Under the pieces are notes generated by a model, which did not search any database, was not told the origin of the DNA, and was given only the letters and a program-made list of their open reading frames with translations. DNA of 64,000 nucleotides from Chryseobacterium phocaeense (lineage in GTDB: Bacteria; Bacteroidota; Bacteroidia; Flavobacteriales; Weeksellaceae): assembly GCF_900169075.1 (NCBI RefSeq), contig NZ_LT827015.1:682001-746000 (forward strand). Direction: 5' to 3'. This document shows positions 1 to 11,753 of the stretch, in pieces. The first letter of the stretch is position 1. Each line of letters begins with the position of its first letter. The position numbers and the translations under genes are program-made.

Positions 1-58
1 GATCTTTCTTTTTAAAAAAATTAAATACTTTCATAACTTATCATTCATAACTCATAAC

Positions 59-951
<893 letters not shown>

Positions 952-1003
952 CTAAAGCTCAGCCTTAGTTTTATAATCAAACTTAACCTTAACCTCAATC
1001 TGA

Positions 1004-2071
<1,068 letters not shown>

Positions 2072-2854
2072 ATGAAAATAATAAAGAATGAGCTGATCTA
2101 TTTTGCTACGGCTCTGATGTTTTTCACCCGGATTCCTGTTCCTTTTCCTGTTCCGTATTCCAGTGAAATTATGAACAGGTCGCAGAAATATTTTGCCTGG
2201 ATCGGGCTGCTGGTAGGACTCTTGAATGCCGGTGTTTTGTATCTTTCCTATCATCTTTTTAATGCTGATATTGCGATTGTACTGATGATGATTTCCAGCG
2301 TTCTGCTGACCGGGGCCTTTCATGAGGACGGTTTTACGGATGTCTGCGACAGTTTCGGAGGCGGATACGGAAAGGAGAAGATCCTAACCATTATGAAAGA
2401 CAGCAGGGTGGGGGCATACGGAGCGGTTGGAATTATATTGCTGTTTGCGTTGAAGTTCCTCAGCATCCGGGCTTTGGGAGAAATAGATTTTATTAAAACA
2501 CTTGGGATTATTGTTCTGGCTCATTCCTCAAGTCGTTTTATTTCCGGAACCATGATTTACACCCATAGGTACGTTACGGATACTGATGTCAGCAAGTCGA
2601 AACCTTTAGCGAATAAACCTTTGGACGCAAAAGCCTTGGTGGTTAGTTTTACGGGTGTTATGGTGTCATTCCTTCTGATTCCCGACTGGCGGCTGATTCT
2701 TGCTTTTGTCCTCGCTTATTTGGGGAAAATCTGTATGGGCTGGTATTTTAAAAAGCACATCGGAGGCTATACCGGAGATTGTCTTGGAGCTGTGCAGCAG
2801 GTGGCTGAAGTTTTGTTTTACTTAGGAACAATGGTGGTATGGAAATTCATCTGA
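2072..2854 (+). CDS. cobS: adenosylcobinamide-GDP ribazoletransferase
   Basis: CobS is the inner-membrane cobalamin synthase that joins adenosylcobinamide-GDP with alpha-ribazole (or its phosphate). The 260-aa protein is strongly hydrophobic with several membrane spans. It carries the acidic metal-binding segment HEDGFTDVCDSFGGG at about residues 82-96, the family hallmark, followed by a second polar stretch MKDSRVGAYG. It starts directly after the cobT stop and overlaps cobC by 16 bases, indicating translational coupling. Confidence 0.95.
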   Translation: MKIIKNELIYFATALMFFTRIPVPFPVPYSSEIMNRSQKYFAWIGLLVGLLNAGVLYLSYHLFNADIAIVLMMISSVLLTGAFHEDGFTDVCDSFGGGYGKEKILTIMKDSRVGAYGAVGIILLFALKFLSIRALGEIDFIKTLGIIVLAHSSSRFISGTMIYTHRYVTDTDVSKSKPLANKPLDAKALVVSFTGVMVSFLLIPDWRLILAFVLAYLGKICMGWYFKKHIGGYTGDCLGAVQQVAEVLFYLGTMVVWKFI

Positions 2855-3393
2855 TCCGTCATACAGCAGTTGAAAATCCTGAGAACCTGTGCTATGGTTT
2901 TGCAGAGATTCCTTTAAAAAGTGATTTTGAAGAAGATCTTAAAGCCGTTGATCTTGATCGTGATTTTGATCTGGTGGTTTCAAGTCCGTCACAACGCTGT
3001 GCGATGCTGGCAGAATATTTTAAGCTGGATTACACAACAGATGAAAGGCTTCGTGAAATGAACTTTGGCGACTGGGAATTGAAAAAATGGACAGCGATTC
3101 CGGAAAAAGAAATCAGTCCCTGGTATGATGATTTTGTAAATATAAAAGCTACGGGTGGTGAAAATCTGATTGAAATGAAAGCACGGGTCATGGATTTTTG
3201 GAAAGAGCTCACAGCAGCAGAAAAAGCAGATAAAATCCTGATCATTACGCATGCTGGCGTTATACGGCTGGTCGTACAGTCAATTTTAGAATTTCCCCTT
3301 GAAAACTTATTTAAGATACAGATCAGTTACGGCAAGAAAGTTATTATTCATTTCAATGAAGGATATTTTTCTTTGGACCAGCTGAACGTATAG
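2839..3393 (+). CDS. cobC: alpha-ribazole-5'-phosphate phosphatase (histidine phosphatase family)
   Basis: This 184-aa protein has the histidine-phosphatase signature LIRHTAV with phospho-acceptor His8 after Arg7, and the second catalytic histidine in ITHAGV (His138). Family members dephosphorylate alpha-ribazole phosphate or adenosylcobalamin phosphate at the end of cobalamin assembly. Its position, overlapping the cobS 3' end, is the main reason to call it CobC rather than a generic phosphoglycerate-mutase-like phosphatase. A strong hairpin terminator follows. Confidence 0.88.
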   Translation: MEIHLIRHTAVENPENLCYGFAEIPLKSDFEEDLKAVDLDRDFDLVVSSPSQRCAMLAEYFKLDYTTDERLREMNFGDWELKKWTAIPEKEISPWYDDFVNIKATGGENLIEMKARVMDFWKELTAAEKADKILIITHAGVIRLVVQSILEFPLENLFKIQISYGKKVIIHFNEGYFSLDQLNV

Positions 3394-3459
3394 TACTATT
3401 TGTACGATTAGAAAAATGTCTCTTGTATTCAAATACCTGAAAATTTACCATCAGCAAAA

Positions 3460-3498
3460 AAAAGAGGCTGTGCAACATTGTGACAGCCTCTTTTCAAT
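3460..3498. terminator. terminator between cobC and small ORF
   Basis: A perfect 12-bp inverted repeat (arms 3460-3471 and 3483-3494, AAAAGAGGCTGT and complement) with A/T runs on both sides. It would serve cobC on the plus strand and the convergent small gene on the minus strand. Confidence 0.85.
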
Positions 3499-3525
3499 AA
3501 AATTAAATTCTAACTACTTGTATCT

Positions 3526-3663
3526 TTAAGCAGTAATCTGCTTTGGTCCTTGTCCCTTATCTTCTTGTTTTTTATCCAGTTTCTGAGATATTTTTTTTAC
3601 AATATATTCTATTGCGATGGGTGCTATGATGGCAATTAATGCCTTAAATATTCTTGATTTCAT
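3526..3663 (-). CDS. 45-aa putative membrane micro-protein
   Basis: A short complete frame that starts at ATG 3661-3663 and ends at TAA 3526-3528. It has a hydrophobic N-terminal half (ALIAIIAPIAIEYIV, about residues 8-22) and a highly charged Lys/Gln/Asp tail, like small single-pass inner-membrane peptides. The reading frame ends next to the cobC terminator, and an AT-rich promoter-like region precedes it. I do not recognise a family. Coding status is inferred from composition and position only. Confidence 0.5.
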   Translation of the reverse strand: MKSRIFKALIAIIAPIAIEYIVKKISQKLDKKQEDKGQGPKQITA

Positions 3664-3753
3664 AGTTTAACTTTTTGTGTGGGAAATATAATACAATTTC
3701 CAAGCCATTTTAGAAATTCTCCTGTTCACAAGGTTTTAGAAAGATAATTGATC

Positions 3754-4770
3754 TTAATTTTCATCATCAGGAAGGTTCTCATAGTTTTTACACCCCATCT
3801 TAAATTTATCCTGCAGCCTTAATCTCAGTTTTCTTGGTTTATGAACGATTAGAGAGTCTCCAAATCCTAGCAGGAGCCTTTCCAGCTCAAAATTAATCTG
3901 TACACAGATCTTGAATAAGGTGCCTTCTTCGCTTTCACTGATGATTTCCTGGCTTTTATGGAGCGGTTTTGTTTTAACGTACGGAGCGTTAGGAGCATCC
4001 ACAAAAAAGACAACATTCCTTGGAACCATCGTATCTGAAACGGTTACACCCACAATGTCCTTAAAATACTCGTCGCCGTCCAGGTCTTTATCAATATAAA
4101 GAATGTTTTCCTCCGGACTAATGCTTTCCATCCGGTCTAAAGCCAGATTATACATTTTACCCTTATGCAGGCAGATCAGGAACCAACGGTTATTGAATTC
4201 TTTAAGAAGTTGGGGGTGGACTACATAACTACTGGATTCCCGGGCAGTAAAGCTCCGGTAGAGAATGTTCAGTACTTTTTTGCCAGAGATGCTTTCGTAG
4301 AGGATATCAATATGTTCAAGCCCTTTGAGCTGCTCGTTTTTATCCAGATGGATGATTGATTTCTGTCCGGTGGAATGGATGGAATCTTCCAGCTTCTGGA
4401 TAACTCCGTTCATTTCTTTAAACATAGAAAAATCCTTGAACTGTTTCAGGATCTGAACGGCATTATTCATTGCTTTCAGGTCACTTTCATTGACGGAAAT
4501 ATTATGAATGCTGTATTCGGGATCACTGTAGCGGTAGTACTTCCGGTCGTATACTTCGATCGGGGCTTCGTACCCGAATTTTTCACTCCTCATATTCTGG
4601 AGATCAAGCTGAACGGTTCTCCGGCTTACGTAAGATTCTTTCCCTTCAAATTCAAAAAGGGCATCGGAACATGCATCAATAAGATCTTCCAGGGTATATT
4701 GCCTGTATTTGTTCTTAAGGCATTTGTCTAATGTTTTATAGCGGATGAGAGCATTTTTATTGGATGACAT
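3754..4770 (-). CDS. WYL-domain transcriptional regulator
   Basis: A 338-aa regulator with an N-terminal helix-turn-helix region (about residues 1-75, ending in a wing-like GYEAPIEVYDRKYYRY) and a central WYL domain recognisable by RWFLICLH and YNLALDRMESI. WYL domains bind nucleotides or nucleic acids and often control phage-defence, DNA-damage or RNA-repair genes. An upstream in-frame ATG at 4887 would add 39 residues translated from a low-complexity palindromic repeat, so ATG 4768-4770 is preferred. Its place between the nucleotidyltransferase and rtcB is suggestive, but its targets cannot be read from the sequence. Confidence 0.85.
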   Translation of the reverse strand: MSSNKNALIRYKTLDKCLKNKYRQYTLEDLIDACSDALFEFEGKESYVSRRTVQLDLQNMRSEKFGYEAPIEVYDRKYYRYSDPEYSIHNISVNESDLKAMNNAVQILKQFKDFSMFKEMNGVIQKLEDSIHSTGQKSIIHLDKNEQLKGLEHIDILYESISGKKVLNILYRSFTARESSSYVVHPQLLKEFNNRWFLICLHKGKMYNLALDRMESISPEENILYIDKDLDGDEYFKDIVGVTVSDTMVPRNVVFFVDAPNAPYVKTKPLHKSQEIISESEEGTLFKICVQINFELERLLLGFGDSLIVHKPRKLRLRLQDKFKMGCKNYENLPDDEN

Positions 4771-4789
4771 AGGATTTTTTTGGTGCGAA

Positions 4790-4945
4790 ATGGTAAAATG
4801 GCAAAGGGGCGAAAAGGCTGAGGAAGCGAAGAAAGCGAAGAAAGTTGAGAAAGCAAAGCAAATAGCAAATAAACAAACAGTGAACAAGCAAATTTGCCAT
4901 TTTGCGATTTTGCCTCTTCGCCTTCTTCGCTTTCTTCGCTATTTC
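4790..4945. repeat. intergenic palindrome with periodic GCGAAGAAA arms
   Basis: Low-complexity arms made of GCGAAGAAA-type words face each other. A 17-bp perfect inverted match joins 4826-4842 with 4923-4939. The right arm runs into the stop codon of the HopJ-like gene. It could act as a terminator-like hairpin between the two minus-strand genes. Confidence 0.75.
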
Positions 4946-5271
4946 TCGCTTAACGCTTCTCCTTCGAAAGAAATTCCATCCCATCCGTATTCCATAAAGT
5001 TGCGGATGTTCTGATGGTCTGTTCCTTCCGGGTTTTTCAGGACATCATCTCTGTAAAACTCCCCAAAAAGAGGAAGAACCTCTTCTTTTGAAAGATTCTG
5101 AAGTTTTGCAAAACTGAAAACCTTACATGAACCATTGTTCTGACCGGCTTCATTCACCGTAGTACCATTTTTAAAAGAAACGGGTGTAAAATTGTAATGT
5201 TCATCAATGTAAGCAATCACATCTTTGAATTGAATGGTTTCCGGATCGTTTTTTAATTGTTCTGGCAGCAT
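4939..5271 (-). CDS. HopJ-family protein
   Basis: A 110-aa soluble protein matching the HopJ type III effector family (PF08888) by its conserved core: a TIQFKDVIAYIDEHYNFTP opening, SFKNG, NNGSCKVFSFAKLQ, LFGEFYRDDVL and a C-terminal NIRNFMEYGWDGI. Despite the family name, such proteins are common in free-living bacteria without type III secretion, and none is seen here. Function unknown. It is transcribed on the minus strand ahead of the WYL gene, separated from it by the periodic palindrome. Confidence 0.8.
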   Translation of the reverse strand: MLPEQLKNDPETIQFKDVIAYIDEHYNFTPVSFKNGTTVNEAGQNNGSCKVFSFAKLQNLSKEEVLPLFGEFYRDDVLKNPEGTDHQNIRNFMEYGWDGISFEGEALSEK

Positions 5272-5288
5272 ATTTTTATTTAATTTAT

Positions 5289-6830
<1,542 letters not shown>

Positions 6831-6853
6831 CTTTTAAGTTTATACGATGTTCA

Positions 6854-6887
6854 AATCTCATAGGTTTCCAAACCTGTGGGATTTTAT
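6854..6887. terminator. bidirectional terminator between rtcB and DUF1501 gene
   Basis: A 14-bp stem with two G-T pairs (arms 6854-6867 and 6870-6883) followed by TTTTATTTT. It lies between convergent genes. Confidence 0.75.
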
Positions 6888-6906
6888 TTTATGACGCCGC
6901 CTTCAA

Positions 6907-8091
6907 TTAAATAAAATCATAAATCCCGTTTTTCCAGCCCAATACTTTGGAAGAATCCGCTTTAAGCCAGTTTTTCAGAATAGTGGCATATACTTTTCTG
7001 AAGTCTTCGGTATAGATAAGATCGCCTTCATTTAAATTCTGCAGATCCGGAAGCGCATTAAGAAGCCCTTTCTTTTTAAGCCCCCCGCTGATAAAAAACA
7101 TTTGGTTGGCAGTTCCGTGATCAGTTCCGTTGCTGGCATTCTGGGCTACCCGGCGTCCGAACTCTGAGAACGTCATCAGAAGTACATTATTAAAAAGTCC
7201 GTTACTTTTCAGATCACTGACAAAAGATTTCACAGCTTCATTGATGTCGGTGAACAGCTTTCTCTGCCGGTCATTCTGGTTGACGTGAGTATCGAAACTT
7301 CCCACGGAAAGGTAGTATACCTGTGTATTGATATCCGACCGGATGAGTGAAGCGACGGTTTTAAAATCTTTTCCCAACTGAGAATTAGGGTAGGTCTGGT
7401 CTGTTTTTTTAGATTTACTTTTTTCGAAAATGTAATCTGCATTATTAATCGTAGAGCCCAGGGTTTGGTATAAATAAGAAACCGTTTCATCATCATGGTG
7501 ATGGTCGTACAGGGATTTGAAATACTTTTCCTGGCTGGTTTGGTATAGCCGTTTAGGATCTTTGAAGGCAAAAGCTTTGTTATTTTCTCCTTTCAGTGCC
7601 AGGCTCAGCATATCATCCACTTCCAGCGCCTGGGTCGGATGATCGCAACGGTAGCATTCTTCATCCAGAAAACGTCCAAGCCAGCCTGTTTCCAGATACT
7701 CGTCGCTGCGGCTTGCAGAATGCCAGATATCCATACTTCTGAAATGTGACTTATCCGGATCGGGATAGCCGACATTGTTCAGCACAGAAAGCTCTCCGTT
7801 ATCAAAAAGCTCTTTAAAATAAGACAGCGCAGGGTGAATACCGGTTTCATCATTTAAAGCTAAAGAATCTTGAATGGCAATATGGTTTCTTTCTTTAAAA
7901 TAAATATCATTTTTTGCCGGAATAATGGTATTCAGACCGTCATTTCCACCTGTAAACTGAAGAACTACAAGGATTTTCTGATTCTGTTCCAAAGCTTCAT
8001 CCAAAGCCATTGCTTTCAGGAAATTGGGCATCATAAAAGATGCGGTTGCCAGTGAGCTTATTTTGAGGAATTCTCTTCTTTTGATTAGCAT
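6907..8091 (-). CDS. DUF1501 family protein (Tat-type signal)
   Basis: A 394-aa member of the DUF1501 family, related to the sulfatase/alkaline-phosphatase fold. The N-terminus KRREFLKISSLATASF looks like a twin-arginine signal, so export of a folded protein is likely. Family landmarks seen are VVLQFTGGNDGLNT near residue 42, SHFRSMDIWHSAS, and FSEFGRRVAQN with GTDHGTANQMF in the C-terminal third, which supply likely metal and active-site residues. It lies downstream of a DUF1800 gene on the same strand, a pair conserved in many Bacteroidetes and Planctomycetes. The substrate is unknown. Confidence 0.88.
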   Translation of the reverse strand: MLIKRREFLKISSLATASFMMPNFLKAMALDEALEQNQKILVVLQFTGGNDGLNTIIPAKNDIYFKERNHIAIQDSLALNDETGIHPALSYFKELFDNGELSVLNNVGYPDPDKSHFRSMDIWHSASRSDEYLETGWLGRFLDEECYRCDHPTQALEVDDMLSLALKGENNKAFAFKDPKRLYQTSQEKYFKSLYDHHHDDETVSYLYQTLGSTINNADYIFEKSKSKKTDQTYPNSQLGKDFKTVASLIRSDINTQVYYLSVGSFDTHVNQNDRQRKLFTDINEAVKSFVSDLKSNGLFNNVLLMTFSEFGRRVAQNASNGTDHGTANQMFFISGGLKKKGLLNALPDLQNLNEGDLIYTEDFRKVYATILKNWLKADSSKVLGWKNGIYDFI

Positions 8092-8271
8092 TTTTTTTAG
8101 GTGTTAGGGATTAGGGATTAGGGATAGGGTTTAGGGTTTAGGTTGCAGTACTATACTACATTTTACTTATGCTTGTTATCTTTATAAATGTTTTTATGAA
8201 AAATAAAATTGAAGGTTGTAAGCTAAATTGCGACTACGATTACCTGCTACCTGATCCCTGCAACCTACTAC
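8092..8271. repeat. TTAGGG-like periodic repeat with inverted partner
   Basis: The spacer starts with TTAGGGAT-type words (about 8103-8141). TAGGTTGCAG (about 8141-8150) is mirrored by CTGCAACCTA (about 8257-8266). It belongs to the same class of loose palindromes with periodic arms seen elsewhere in this window. Confidence 0.6.
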
Positions 8272-9651
8272 CTAGCATAACTGGTATTCCGGTGTAGACA
8301 TCAGATTAATCATCATCATCTTTATACTTTTATCCGAAAAATTCTTTACCGAATCCATATCAAGACTTTTCGGGTTAAGGATCAGATAATCTTCAGGTTT
8401 TTTATGTTCAAAAACTTTTTCCAGCCTGCTCCAGTCTATCGTTATATTGGGATTTTTAAATGATTTGTTTAATGCCGTTTCCCGCGATTTCATTCCCATA
8501 TCAATATCATCATCCTGCCGCGGACTGTATTCCAATGGGCGCAATCCGGACCAGATCTGTGGGATCTGCAGCCTGAGCATTAATGTTGAACTGTCTATCC
8601 ATGATCTTCCGCTGGGCCATCCGGCTACATTGGGAGGGTAGAGGAGCATTTGTCCGAGCAGTTTCTGATAAACAATCAGGTTTTCAGGGTTCCGGATATT
8701 CATCGGAAGCATCCGCATCATTCCGGCCATCAGCTCGATAGGGGATTTTATCCTGTTGCCAATATTCTTTTTATCATAAAACCATGAACTGGAGAAGATA
8801 GTATTCATCAGTTTTTTGATATCATAGCCGGAGTTGTAGAAGTCTGTACTCAGTTGTTCCACAATATTCCGGTCTGTATTTTCATTCACGAAGAACTTAT
8901 ATATTTTTGTCGTGATGAAAGTGGCGGTTGTTTTCTGTTCCAGGATGATGTTCAGAATATCTGTTCCTGTAAAGTTCCCGGTTCTGCCCAGAAACTGTTT
9001 ACTTCCTTCATCATGCAGGTTTCTCCGCTCCTTAAACTGACCTTCCTTGACATATCCCCAGCCTGTAAATGCTCTGGCGCCTTCCCGGATGTCTTTTTCC
9101 GTATAATTTCCCCTGCCCATTGTAAAGAGCTCCATGACCTCGCGGGCAAAATTCTCATTTGGGTGGCCCTTTTTGTTTTGTTGGTTATTCAGAAAGTTCA
9201 GCATTGCGGGAGACCGGCTTACTTCAAAAAGCAATTCTTTAAAATTCCCAAGTGCATTTTTTCTGATGACATTGAGAAGCTGTTTGTTGAATTTTGAATT
9301 ATTGATTCTTGTGGCAAAATGTCCGTGCCAGAAAAAAGCCATTTTTTCCCTCATCTGATCTTTGCTGTTGATCATTTTGTCAAGGAAATTCAGGTTCAGT
9401 TCATTATTTTGTTCCCTGATTATCCGCTGCATTTCCTTTCTCTTTTCGGCAGGAGTCCGGGTATCCATCATATTATCCGGGATTTGTGTATCAGGGGTGT
9501 CATAGCTTATTTCTGTGAAGTTTTCTTCCTTAAACAAATCACTAAGCAGCACTTTGGTATTTTTATTTTCCAGTTCACTGATCTGGTTGATTCCTAATCC
9601 GAAACCGGCGCGCCAGAGAAGATGTTTATGATGTAATAATGAATCGGCCAT
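8272..9651 (-). CDS. DUF1800 family protein
   Basis: A 459-aa DUF1800 protein. Recognisable segments are LLWRAGFG at the start (residues 11-18), MREKMAFFWHGHFATR, NENFAREVMELFTMGRGNYTEKD, ARAFTGWGY, and VAGWPSGRSWIDSSTL in the C-terminal part. These are the family's conserved aromatic and histidine blocks. No signal peptide is evident. It is the upstream partner of the DUF1501 gene, and the two probably work together on an envelope function not yet assigned. Confidence 0.88.
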   Translation of the reverse strand: MADSLLHHKHLLWRAGFGLGINQISELENKNTKVLLSDLFKEENFTEISYDTPDTQIPDNMMDTRTPAEKRKEMQRIIREQNNELNLNFLDKMINSKDQMREKMAFFWHGHFATRINNSKFNKQLLNVIRKNALGNFKELLFEVSRSPAMLNFLNNQQNKKGHPNENFAREVMELFTMGRGNYTEKDIREGARAFTGWGYVKEGQFKERRNLHDEGSKQFLGRTGNFTGTDILNIILEQKTTATFITTKIYKFFVNENTDRNIVEQLSTDFYNSGYDIKKLMNTIFSSSWFYDKKNIGNRIKSPIELMAGMMRMLPMNIRNPENLIVYQKLLGQMLLYPPNVAGWPSGRSWIDSSTLMLRLQIPQIWSGLRPLEYSPRQDDDIDMGMKSRETALNKSFKNPNITIDWSRLEKVFEHKKPEDYLILNPKSLDMDSVKNFSDKSIKMMMINLMSTPEYQLC

Positions 9652-9829
9652 GTTGCGAGCATTTGTTTTTTTGATATTTAAAAAACGGAAAGGTTAAAAA
9701 TACTAACGTTTAATGACCGGTATTTATATTTTATGTTAAGATTTAGTTAAACAATCATTTAAATTTAACATATTGATATTCATTATTTTATAAAACCCAC
9801 GTGTGTTAAAATTGATAAAAAAGCCTCCC

Positions 9830-9846
9830 TTGGCACGATTTTTACA
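9830..9846 (+). promoter_or_regulatory. sigma54-type (-24/-12) promoter candidate
   Basis: TTGGCACG, four bases, then TTACA matches the RpoN consensus TGGCACG-N4-TTGC at all but one specified base. GG 9832-9833 and the -12 AC at 9844-9845 have the correct ten-base spacing. It sits 35 bases before the start of the outer-membrane protein gene. No activator gene is nearby. Confidence 0.6.
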
Positions 9847-9880
9847 GACTATTGGAATAGTAAAATTTAAAATTAGAGTT

Positions 9881-10444
9881 ATGAAAATGTTAAAACAAGC
9901 AATAGTACTGGCTGGAATCTTAACAGCAGGTATCGCAAGTGCGCAGGACTCAAAGATGAATAATATGATCAAGGTAGGCGCGAATGTTGGTTTAGCAGTT
10001 CCTGCAGATAACCTATCCGCAGCTGTAGGAGTAGATGTATCTTACCAGAACCTGATTACTCCGGGATTCGGATTGGGTATTGCAACAGGATATACTCATT
10101 ATTTCGGAAAGAGCAACAACGGTTTTGATAACAATGATGTAGGAGTAGTTCCTGTAGGAGCTTTGATCAGAATTTATCCTAAACAAACCGGTTTCTATTT
10201 TGGAACCGACCTAGGATATGGTTTCCTTGTAGGAGATGATAAAGTAGCAACCAACAGTTCTGTGAACAGACCGGACGGAGGTTTCTATATCAAGCCGGAA
10301 ATCGGATACCACAACAGAGACTGGAATTTCTTTGTACAGTACCAGAAAGTTTTTGTAGGAGATAAAGGTGATATAGCCGGACAGGACTACAATGTGGGGA
10401 ATATCGGGGTTGGTTTCGGATATAATATTCCATTAGGAAAGTAG
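9881..10444 (+). CDS. small outer-membrane beta-barrel protein
   Basis: A 187-aa exported protein. The signal peptide MLKQAIVLAGILTAGIASAQ is cleaved after about residue 22. The mature part has alternating hydrophobic strands rich in Gly and Tyr (GLGIATGYTHYFG, GFYFGTDLGYGFLVG, GGFYIKPEIGYHNRDWNFFVQYQKVF) and ends in a short aromatic/Gly strand VGFGYNIPLGK. This is typical of 8-strand OmpW/OMP_b-brl-like barrels. ATG 9881 is chosen because it lies just downstream of a sigma54-like promoter and directly precedes the signal peptide. Ligand unknown. Confidence 0.8.
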   Translation: MKMLKQAIVLAGILTAGIASAQDSKMNNMIKVGANVGLAVPADNLSAAVGVDVSYQNLITPGFGLGIATGYTHYFGKSNNGFDNNDVGVVPVGALIRIYPKQTGFYFGTDLGYGFLVGDDKVATNSSVNRPDGGFYIKPEIGYHNRDWNFFVQYQKVFVGDKGDIAGQDYNVGNIGVGFGYNIPLGK

Positions 10445-10536
10445 TTAGATTTATATATAAACAATTATTAGCCAAAACCTTTTTATGAAAATGAAAAGGT
10501 TTTTTGCTTCCATACAGGATTTACCAAAACTATTGT

Positions 10537-10544
10537 TATATTTG
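10537..10544 (+). promoter_or_regulatory. -7 box upstream of glucokinase
   Basis: TATATTTG is an exact match to TAnnTTTG and ends 15 bases before ATG 10560. This supports that start over the upstream in-frame ATG at 10485. Confidence 0.6.
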
Positions 10545-10559
10545 ATAAAATTTGAAGGT

Positions 10560-11609
10560 ATGATTTTGAATCCAAAATTTCCACTTTATTTACCAGGAGT
10601 AGAGAACAGTAATAATGATCATGTTAGTATCATTGGGGCAAGCCTCCGTGAAGATATCACCATCTTAGGCTATTTTGTTTCCGGTAACGGAGGTCTTGAG
10701 ATAAAAATTCAGAATGAATATAGCACTAAAGACTATACTTCTTTTTCTGATATATTGAGAAAATTCATGCAGGATAACCAATTGCAGAATGTACAGCGCC
10801 TGGCAATGGCTGTACCGGGACCGGTTATTAATGGGAAAAGCAGCCCGGCAAGACTGGGTTGGGATCTCGATATTGAAGAATATACGCAAGGTTTCGGATT
10901 CGAGAAAGGAGATATGCTGAATGACCTTGAAGCTTCTGCCTATGGGATGGCGCTTCTTGAAGACAGCGATCTGGACCCGATCTATACCAGTGGACATCTT
11001 GAGAAAGGAAATGTAGCGATCCTGGCTCCGGGGAACGGACTGGGGGAAGCAGGATATTTCTTTGACGGAAAATTCCTCAGACCTTTTGCTACAGAAGGAG
11101 GGCATTCGGAATTCTCACCAAGAACGAACGTTGAGGTGGAATTTTACCAGTTCCTGAACAATATCTATGGGATTGTGAGCTGGGAAAATGTACTTTCCAA
11201 GACAGGGCTTTTCAACATCTACAGATTCTTAAGAGACGTAAAAAGACATCCGGAACCGGAATGGCTTGCAGAGCGTCTTGCGGGAGGAAACTTCTTAGAA
11301 GAAATTTATAAGGCTGCCGTAGAAGAAGATGTGCTGATCTGTAAAATTGCTTTGGATACTTTCCTTGAATTCCTGGCGAGAGAAGCTAACAACCTTGTCC
11401 TGAAACTAAAAGCTACCGGAGGACTTCTGATTTCAGGAGATATTCCGCAAACAATCAGAGAATACATTGACAAGGGCAAATTCTATGATAAGTTCAAGAT
11501 CAGTGATAAGATGGAAGGACTCCTGAAAAGCACGCCGCTCTACCTGATCAAACAGAATCATACGGCTCTGAAAGGGGCTGCGCTTTATACCGCCTACTAC
11601 CAAAATTAA
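10560..11609 (+). CDS. glk: glucokinase
   Basis: A 349-aa ATP-dependent glucokinase of the Glk (PF02685) type, phosphorylating glucose to glucose-6-phosphate in the cytoplasm. Motifs seen are AVPGPV (about residue 83), GDMLNDLEASAYG with the catalytic Asp region, the nucleotide-binding APGNGLGEAGYF, and the sugar-binding EGGHSEFSP at about residues 179-187. The C-terminus ends with the family's ALKGAALY. The start is set by the -7 box at 10537. The gene is single, closed by a strong terminator. Confidence 0.9.
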   Translation: MILNPKFPLYLPGVENSNNDHVSIIGASLREDITILGYFVSGNGGLEIKIQNEYSTKDYTSFSDILRKFMQDNQLQNVQRLAMAVPGPVINGKSSPARLGWDLDIEEYTQGFGFEKGDMLNDLEASAYGMALLEDSDLDPIYTSGHLEKGNVAILAPGNGLGEAGYFFDGKFLRPFATEGGHSEFSPRTNVEVEFYQFLNNIYGIVSWENVLSKTGLFNIYRFLRDVKRHPEPEWLAERLAGGNFLEEIYKAAVEEDVLICKIALDTFLEFLAREANNLVLKLKATGGLLISGDIPQTIREYIDKGKFYDKFKISDKMEGLLKSTPLYLIKQNHTALKGAALYTAYYQN

Positions 11610-11616
11610 GATACAG

Positions 11617-11642
11617 ACTCCGGAGCTATCCGGAGTTTTTTT
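11617..11642 (+). terminator. glk terminator
   Basis: Perfect 8-bp stem ACTCCGGA / TCCGGAGT (11617-11624 and 11629-11636) with a 4-base loop and a T run. Confidence 0.9.
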
Positions 11643-11715
11643 ATGGGATGATATTATTCATGAAAATAATTGACTAAATTGATATACATCAACAAAATCT
11701 ATCAGGTAAGTAGAC

Positions 11716-11723
11716 TATATTTG
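11716..11723 (+). promoter_or_regulatory. -7 box for first yceI gene
   Basis: TATATTTG, an exact TAnnTTTG match, 30 bases before the start codon at 11754. Confidence 0.6.
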
Positions 11724-11753
11724 CACCGTTAAACAAGTAAATAACTTATTCTA

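Noticed and set aside
4939..5271. HopJ-like protein as evidence for type III secretion or pathogenicity
   Set aside because: The family is found in many non-pathogens, and no secretion apparatus is in the window.
8103..8141. TTAGGG-like telomere-style repeats
   Set aside because: Only a few imperfect copies within an ordinary spacer between co-directional genes; a periodic-arm palindrome explains them better.
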